Part shown: positions 57,121 to 64,000 of the stretch, in pieces
Numbering within the stretch: the stretch's first letter is position 1
Layout of the letters: every line of letters starts with the position of its first letter
Assembly (NCBI GenBank): GCA_017506865.1
Contig: JAFCMP010000103.1
Span: 1-64,000, forward strand
DNA: 64,000 nt
Origin: Tribonema minus
Lineage: Eukaryota > Sar > Xanthophyceae > Tribonematales > Tribonemataceae
Direction: 5' to 3'
Made by a program: the position numbers and the translations under genes
Notes under the pieces: generated by a model
The model's input: only the letters and a program-made list of their open reading frames with translations
What the model was told of the DNA's origin: nothing
Database searches by the model: none

Positions 57121-60100
57121 CTATTGTTTCCGCAAGTCGTGCCACGCGCCCGCGTCCGCCTTCGTGAGCGTCACCACGACCTTGCCGGGGCGGCGCCGCG
57201 CCGCCGCGCCCGTGATGTCGCCGCTCAGCTCGAGGTGCAGGCGCTGCCAGGCGCCCGCGCCGCCGCCGCCGCCGCTGCCACCGCTGCCGCTGCTGCTGCC
57301 GCCGCCGCCGCTGCTGCTGCCGCCGCTGCGCACGTCGACCGTCAGCGACGTGCGCGTCCACTGCAGCGCGACGGCGTCCTCCGCGAGGGGGGTGGGGGGC
57401 AGGGGCTCGCCACCAGGTTCGGCGGGGGCGTCGGCACTGTTTGTCACGGGTATGTATATCTTTACCTGGGGGGGGGGGCAGGGGAAAGGGGGGGGGCAGG
57501 GGAGGGGCGGTGCCGTGAGCCAGGCAGATTGCATGGGAGGGGCACTGTGAGCGGCCGCATAGCACACTATAGCGGCAGCGGTACTTATGTAGTGCTATGT
57601 TGCAAAGTATATCTGAAAGGAAGGGCAGTGGGTGCGGGTTCAACCTCGCAAGCAGTACTTCATGTACAGTGTGAAGTATGCAGCTAAGGTGTGCTCTCCG
57701 ACGCGGAGGCGCACAGGGTTAGGGTTAGGGTTAGGGTTAGGGTTAGGGTTAGGACGCGTGCGACGCTCGATCTGCATGCGGAGATGCATCCGCTGCGTGA
57801 GCAGCTGCTGAAGTGAGTCGCTGCTTGCAGCGGCGGCAACGGAGCATTGCACATGAAATGGAGTGCTGCGCAACGTCATGTGCGCTCCGCAGCTATGAAC
57901 GTTGACTTTCTACTAGGGCAACAGCTGACGCTAAATACGCTGCTGCGTAAGTCATCTGGGCCCCGATTTGAACATAGATGCATACATACGCACAGTGGTA
58001 CAAAGCAGTACATGACAGTAGTACAGCGCAGTACACTCAAGTCCAGTTACCACCTCCGTCATCTGCCTGGTTTTGAAATTTGCCAATGCAGTGCATGGCC
58101 AATCGGCGCCGCAGGACCTGTGCAGCAAACACGCGCCTGAGGCTCCCTCACCTGCCCAGGAGTACAAGGCAGTACATAACGGTATTGCAGCACAATACAG
58201 AACAGTCCACTCACCTCCGTCTGCCTGGTTTCCACTGTATGGATACAGAGCATGACCAATGAACTGTGCTGCCATGATGCACCTCAAGCTCATCATCTGC
58301 CCAAGCGCAGCCCGCTCTTGGCGAAAGATCACGTCAACATGTACCATAGCTATGAATGTAGTCACCAGTTGATGCCTCCAAAAAACAAGTACATCGAACT
58401 ATCTTACTACACCACAAAGTCTTCAACAATAACAACCAGAACAAACTCTCTCAACAGTTTTATTACACGATACACACCTTGTGCGATACACACCTTGTGC
58501 TCTTCATCTGCCCAAGCGTAGCCCGTTGTTGTCCCAAACGTACGAGACAAACCCGCAGATCAAACCCTCTCAATGGTTCTTCTTCGAAGTATCACACGAT
58601 ACACACCTTATGTTCCTCATCTGCCCAAGCGTAGCCCGTTATTGCCCCATACGCTTTGGTCCGCTCCGGGCTCACACTGCCCTGCTCCGACACCGTCCTG
58701 TGCAGCAGCCGCGGCTCCTCCTTACCGTCCCACTGACAGGTCAGCAGTTACAGCAGTTACAGGCAGTCACAGCAGTTGCAGGCGGGTACAGATTGTGAGT
58801 CGTAAGGGGGAGCAGCAGCAGCGCATGCGGCCGCAGTCAGCAAGGGGGCGACAGCAAAAGGGTAATGGCACACACAAGGACACTAATGAGAAATGTATGA
58901 CTTTTCAGGCCGTAGTCGGACAGTACAAGTACTCGTACAAGATTCTCTGACGCCGTTCTCCGTACAGGACGAGTACTCGTATGGAACAAGTACTGGTACG
59001 CAAACGCCAAACCAACACTCGCGCCACACTCGTACTCGTCTACTCGGCGCGTACCAACTGTGCAGTGCGTCAGCTTGCCTTTGTGGCCGGCAGTCCTCAG
59101 GGCAAGAACAGCGCCCTGACCCTGCATCGCCCTAGGCGCGATCGGTTGAACTTCATGGCCCGGCGCTTCTCAACGGAAAAGAGCAAAGGAGTAGCCGTGA
59201 CCCTGCACCTGTCTAGCCCTAACGCTGTTCCAGGGCGTACAGGCCGATTCAGCCCCGGCCCAAGCAGCATGCCCCCCCCCCCCCGCACGCAGACACGTTC
59301 CGGATGAACTTTGCAGCTGCCATAGAAACACCATGTCCTACTTAAAATGGCAGTCGTGCAAGCGCCTGCAACTGCGGGAACCTCAGCTGCTGGACGCCCA
59401 ATTGTCAGCCTCAGAGCTAATCCCAACCTCACGGGCGTGGGGGGGTGGCGCCTGCTGCACCCTGCGCCATCCAGGTGGTGTAGAATTCAGCATGATGATA
59501 TCAAAAGAGATAGTGAAAAAGTGGCAGCGCTCAGCAGCGGCAGCAGCGCTCACCTGGTGGTCGTCGATGACCCTGCGGCGCCGCGCGCGCGTTTCCAGTC
59601 CGTTGCGTCGCGTGCGCCGCCGCGACGCACGCATGTGAGGCGAGAGGGCGGCGGCAGCGAAGGGCACTCGGTGAGCGCGGCGGGACAGCCAAACGACGTG
59701 TGCGCGCGACGATGCGTTGTTGTCGTTGAGCATTGAGCGCAGCAGCCTCGGCGCGAGTGCTGGCGGCTGCGCGCGACGGCGCTGCAGTGCGCAGCCATGC
59801 ATGTGCACACGCCGCCGCGGTGTGTGTGATTTGACTGGGAAGTGACAAGGGTCAGGGTGAGGAGGGCGCGCCAACTTTCGAGGGATGTCAGCATTAGAGG
59901 CGATTCCACATTTGTGCTTCACAGCTACTGCGATGTCAAGAGAGGTTTGGCAGATTTGCAGCATTATCACGAGGCTTGCCAAATGTAGACACAACACGAC
60001 TTCCAACGTGACGCCAACAGCAAGTCCCATCTTCAAGTCAACGCTGCTTGATGATGCAAGCTCTTCGTGGCGCAGCAATCCACAGCTGAGTTTTTTTCCC

Positions 60101-60544
60101 GAGCGAACACTGACATGCGCTGACACAGCAGCACATTTGGTATTGCCGTATGTGGGGGCTGGCTCACCTGCTGTGTGCGTAATAGTACGAATTCTTGCCT
60201 TTGCGCTGCACAACACGGGAAATCAGGAGAGAAGCATATGCGGATTTGGCAGAATAGAATCAGTTCGCCAAGTCGGCTTATGGGGATCCAAAGACGACCA
60301 CTTCAAACAGCATACATCACAGGTACGCCATCAAAAAAGTTTTCTGGTGCACCGTCTTCTCGAACACTCGCACTGTACGACGAGCAACAGAGAACTGGAC
60401 AAAGACTGCGATGTAGGAACCTCTCACCTCTACGTTCTCCCTGAGAGCAGACAAGGTGCGCTCCGCAGGCTCGGCTGGCTCTCCATTTGTGGCGTCGTCT
60501 GGCTGCTCCTCTCTCGTGTTGGGTGAAGCATCTAGCTCCGTCAT
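57121..60544 (-). CDS. CACYBP: CacyBP/SIP-like CS-domain protein
   Basis: Minus-strand exons: 60428-60544 (MTELDASPNTREEQPDD... ends SALRENVE), 58607-58732 (WDGKEEPRLLH... ends ITGYAWADEEHK) and 57121-57465 (VKIYIPVTNSADAP... to stop). All are phase 0, giving 195 residues. The family is about 230, so a small exon between 58.7 and 60.4 kb may be missing. A segment ending RRRVIDDHQ before a GTGAGC donor near 59555 is a candidate. The string ITGYAW-(x6)-VKIYI is the CacyBP hallmark opening the CS (p23-like) beta-sandwich. RTSLTVDV, WQRLHLELSGDI and VVVTLTKADAGAWHDL continue it, with a Gly/Ser-rich insert in one loop. Family knowledge: adaptor linking Siah-type ubiquitin ligases, S100 proteins and Skp1; partners in this organism are unknown. 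Confidence 0.72.
57716..57753 (+). repeat. six-unit (GGGTTA) interstitial telomeric tract
   Basis: A perfect 38-base run, the longest of the telomere-like tracts in the window, inside the intron between the two 3' exons of the CacyBP-like gene. Its perfection suggests it is younger than the degenerate tracts elsewhere. Confidence 0.95.
58030..58606 (-). repeat. donor-side echoes of CacyBP-like exon 2 (five to six copies)
   Basis: 'cctcatctgcccaagcgtag' plus 'cccgtt' (the reverse of GYAWADEEHK) recurs at about 58495-58530 and 58285-58320. Shorter pieces ('cacctccgt.tgcctggttt', 'cacctgcccagg') lie at about 58050, 58150 and 58215. The GTGTGTATCG donor is itself duplicated ('cgatacacaccttgtg' twice at about 58468-58500). 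Confidence 0.8.
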
Positions 60545-61412
60545 GATTGGCTACCCTTGTGGCAGTGACAAGGTGCCTGGCAGCAAACAACGCTGCTGAT
60601 GACAGACCACAGCTGGGCCTCAGCCTGGGCCTCAGGATGCAAACACGCGCTTGAAGTAAAACCCCACAACAAAACTTCAACATCCGAGTTCAACCGTGAA
60701 GTTGAAGTTTGAGAGAGGGGGGGGAGAGAGAGAGAGAGAAGAGAGAGGGCGGGAGAGAGAGAGAAAGTGAGTTATGGAGTCCTTCATGTCGTTGCTGCCC
60801 ACAGGGGATGGGCGTTCGCGCGGAAGCGGCAACTGTCAGCCAATGTCGCGATGTCAACCGTTTCGCCCGTCGAGTGACCCCCCGAACTCACGAGGCAGGT
60901 AAAATGACCATGTCGTAAAGCGCACTGTGGTGCCTGGTTCTGACGGAGTGAATTGCTCACGAGGCACAACAAAAAAGGTATCATATACACAAGGCAACAC
61001 CAAATGAAGTTGTGGCGGCGGAGGCTGCCCTGAGCCATGTGCTGGGTCCGTCCGTGTTTTAACGTGTGTCCATACGCAACTAATGCAATGGCATGTCAAG
61101 CATCTGCACAAAAAATGCCCAAATACAGCAGCAGCCACCAAGCATGCAGCAGCGCAGTGCGCGTCACATCAGCAGACGGTGCATACAATAAACACACAGT
61201 CACAGGCGTCTCTGCCGCTTGCGCAGTGCTGCTGGTCGTGATTACACGCCATGATTTCATTTGTGCCCGTGTCACGAGTGGCAGCGCCGCGCCGTTGAAG
61301 CTGACTCAACAAGAGAAGACCGCATTTGCCTGCCAGCGGGGCTACTGCTGCTGCCTCTGCGCTCACTGCTGCTGCCTGCGCCGCCAATGCCGCCGCTGCT
61401 GCTGCTGCCACG
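60545..61412. other. intergenic, with GA-rich tract
   Basis: No gene is supported. A purine tract of G runs and (GA)n units spans about 60712-60772. Just left of it, 60655-60712 is dense in the 'aacttcaac/gttgaagtt' motif seen in many introns. The 3' UTR of the Ala-rich gene probably lies at the right side. Confidence 0.55.
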
Positions 61413-62746
61413 TCATGCGTCAGCATCGGGATTCGCACTCCCTGCCGCTGCAGTGGCGCACGGACTGGGCTGCGGCTGTGACTGCGATAGCACGTGAGCT
61501 GTCTGTTGCGGCAGTGAAGTACTACTAGCCCACGTTCCGGCGCCCGAGGGCAGTTGCAGCCGCAGAGCGCGCGACCCGGTTGCGCATCGTGGCTGCTCCG
61601 CCAGCATTGGCTCCGCCTCCGGTGCTGCCTCCGGCGCCGCCTCTGGTTCTGCCGCCGCTGCAGCCGCCGCCGCTTGCGCTGCGCCAGCTGCGGCTGTCGC
61701 CGCGGCTGCTGGCGCTGCAGCAGCGCGTGCTTGCCGCAGCAGCGAGGTATGCGTGCTTGCGCCCGCGTCCCGCTGCACCCTCGGTCGCTTGGGAGCCGCC
61801 GGTGCTGCCGCAAGCGGCGCCGGCGCCGCGGCAGCACCGACGGGCGGCATACGGGTAGGCGACAGCCTCCGTTTCGGGCATGGCGCTCCCGTCTCCCATG
61901 ACTGATTGAGAGGCTGCAGCACTGCTGTTGGAGGCGACATGGCTGCCGCCAGCGCCGCCGCGTCAACCACTGCGGTTCTGGCTGGTTGTGGTGGCAGCCG
62001 CACATGCAGCGCCGGCACCTTTGCCACCTCGAGGAGCGTTGTCGGCGCCGCCGCTGCCGCCGCCGCAACCGCCTTTGCGTAGCGCTCATCGGCGGCTGTT
62101 GCCGCCGGCGACGGCCCGACGCGTCGCAGTCCTGTGTGCAAGCGCTCTACAGCCTCTGACGCGTTTGCTGGCGCTAGTGCCGCTGCTGTCGATTCTGCCG
62201 CCGGCGCCGCCTGCGCAGCAGCATGCGGCTGTGGCAGCCCCAGGAGCAGGTCAGCAGAACCCGCTTGCCGCCGCAGCGTGTCCCCCACATCTGGCCGCAC
62301 TGGCAGCACCACTGCCGCTGCTGCTGGCGTTGGCATTGGCTGCAATGCCGCAGCCGCTGCCTGCCGCGGCGATGGCGGCAGCACCAGCTTCAGCTTACCC
62401 TCCCCAGCGCCATGCTTCACATCGGCTGCTTGTGCTGGCAGCACAAACGCGGAAATAGGCGCTGGAATGGGGGACACCGCTGCTGCTGCCCCCGCATGCG
62501 CAACTGCCCCCCGCCCCCTGTCATCCGCGGCAGCAGCGCTAGGCAACTGCAGACGCAGCGCAGCGCCAGCTGCTGCTAGCGGCGCCGCCGTCATTGGCAT
62601 CGGTTGTGCTGGCTGCTGCGGAGGCAGTGTCAGCGGCAGCGCGCGCGGCGCAGCGCGCGCAGCGGTCGGCGGCGGCAGCGGCAGCGTTAGCAACGCGCGC
62701 GGGTCGCGGCCATTGTGCTGAGCGCTGCGCTGCATTGCTGCCGAGC

Positions 62747-62777
<31 letters not shown>

Positions 62778-64000
62778 CCCAGCGGCGGCACGTGCAGGCA
62801 GAGTCGCGCGCAGGGGGGGTAGGCAGCCGCCGCCGCGCGCGGTGCCTGGGGGAGCGTGGACGCGCAGTGGAAACCGGCGCCGCATATTACGAAACGCTGT
62901 TTTCAGGGGGGGGCGCCCCATTGCTCAGGAGGGCGGGAGCGGTGCGCCACCGTACAGTTGCGGCAGTGGTGGGGGTTGCAGGTGCTGCTGGCCGGGATTC
63001 GATACATCCATGGCACCTGGGCGCATTCAGGGCATGCGTGGGCATCTGGCGCATTCAGGGCACGCTACATACGGTTGGGTGCAGTGGCAGCGGAGGCGCT
63101 TTTTGGTGCATACAGCGTGGTGTGTGCACTAACAGAGCCTAGCAATATGAGGCAGCTGATGCTGAGTGGCCTGCCTGGCAATCAAGACAGTCTGATGTTG
63201 AAGACGAAGTTGAACTTTACTACTTGGGACCAACTAGACAAGTGAGAATCGATTTTCATGTACTATACTCACTCGACAAGTGACGTTGGTGTTCAGGACG
63301 TCTGTCAAGCTCGAGGAATGGATAGGAATGGATAGCATGTTCGAGCCAGTTGTAGGCATGGCATGCTGCGTGTGACGTCTGGCATGCTGTCATCATGCGC
63401 GCCATGCTTCATCCACATGTACGATTGACAACACCATCCCCAAGGCGCGCAGGCTTGCGGTTCATAGCTCTCTACTGGCATTTGCAATTTCTGCGACTGA
63501 TCTCCTATGTAGCAAAGTCACCCAGACTGCATCAACAGCGCGCAATCTGCAACCTGCCTCGCAGCTGCTCATTGCATGCATGTAGCTGCCGTAGCGTGCC
63601 GGGCTTCTGTCGCAGCCAGCTGCTGATGGCTGCTGCTGAGACGCATGCCACGCATGCGAACAGAACTTTGGCCGCTGCGACTGGATGGCAACGCGCCGAG
63701 CACTGCTTTCCCTTTGCGCACCACGACAACGCGCAACAGCAGCAACCACAGTGACAGCCACGGCATTGCCTGCCCAGCAGTTTGCTCACCTGGCAGAGCG
63801 CTTCCCACTGCGGCTGCTGCAGCCATACCAGCCACTGCAGCCGGCGCCGCCACGGCAGTTCCGGCAGCGCTGAGTGCCGCTGCCGGCGCCGCTACCGCTG
63901 CTGCTGGCGCCCCTACCGCCCCTGCTGGCGCTGCTACCGCCCCTGCTGGTGCCGCTACCGCTGCTGCTGGCGCCGCTCCCGCCGCACCTGCCGCAACCGC
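61413..64000 (-). CDS. Ala/Pro-rich low-complexity protein with polyQ, partial (5' end off right edge)
   Basis: The last exon is 61413-62896 and the preceding one is 63790 to beyond 64000. The upstream exon ends with one base before GTGAGC, and the downstream exon begins with two bases after CTGAAAACAG, so the phases fit. The visible part is about 560 residues, almost entirely Ala, Pro, Arg and Gln. It has a Q10 run at about residue 50 of the last exon, (AAPAAAV)-type repeats in the upstream exon, and a recurring short motif LRLQLPS (ALRLQLPSAAA; RALRLQLPSGAG) with variants KLKLVLPPS and LHVRLPPQ. KRPRVQRD may act as a nuclear signal. I do not recognise the protein. The long uniform open frame and matching splice phases favour a real gene, but composition alone can keep frames open in such DNA. 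Confidence 0.6.
63880..64000 (-). repeat. coding 24-30-bp repeats in the Ala-rich gene
   Basis: Plus-strand 'gctgctggcgcccctaccgc' type units repeat to the window edge, encoding AAPAGAV/AAPAAAV on the minus strand. Confidence 0.8.

Overview
The window is GC-rich nuclear DNA of a eukaryote with intron-dense genes. A stramenopile (heterokont) alga fits best, but this is inference. The short telomere-like tracts are TTAGGG-type, not the TTTAGGG common in green algae and plants. One protein carries long PTxK/PTxN repeats of a kind common in heterokont secreted proteins. The PH-START-DUF1336 protein has a Gly-rich hydrophobic insert. A haptophyte or another protist cannot be excluded.

Layout, left to right. 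(1) 405-3669, minus: five exons of an unidentified conserved protein that runs off the left edge. (2) 6080-12196, minus: complete six-exon NOSIP-like U-box protein. (3) 12587-22483, plus: complete nine-exon MFS sugar/polyol transporter, divergent from NOSIP across 390 bp. (4) 22484-26224: repeat-rich intergenic DNA between convergent genes. (5) 26225-43166, minus: about 17 exons encoding an EDR2-like PH-START-DUF1336 protein of roughly 1,090 residues. (6) 43167-46301: divergent intergenic region with an AT-rich island. (7) 46302-53418, plus: secreted Cys-rich protein with 54 PTx[KN] tetrapeptides. (8) about 54300-56120: 3' remnants of a LINE-like retroelement. (9) 57121-60544, minus: CacyBP/SIP-like CS-domain protein. 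(10) 61413 to the right edge, minus: Ala/Pro-rich low-complexity protein with polyQ.

The most unusual property is shared by nearly every gene. The introns are long and are filled with tandem, progressively decayed copies of the neighbouring exon-intron junction: the last or first 20-100 bases of the exon, the splice site and some intron. I call these junction echoes. Donor-side echoes lie just downstream of an exon and acceptor-side echoes just upstream. Some arrays are nearly identical (112 bp x 5 after transporter exon 6; about 145 bp x 3 before exon 3) and others are barely recognisable. The same thing happens past two stop codons, so the process acts on DNA and is not tied to splicing. 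In the PT-repeat gene one echo appears to have become a real 27-base exon. The echoes also helped to place exon edges, because true edges are the points where the repeated segment meets conserved protein.

The genes do not form one pathway. They look like ordinary housekeeping and cell-surface genes: a ubiquitin-ligase-like spliceosomal factor, a sugar transporter, a lipid/membrane-binding protein, a wall or secreted protein, and a CS-domain adaptor. All exon joins are my own reading of splice phase and protein continuity, with no transcript data.
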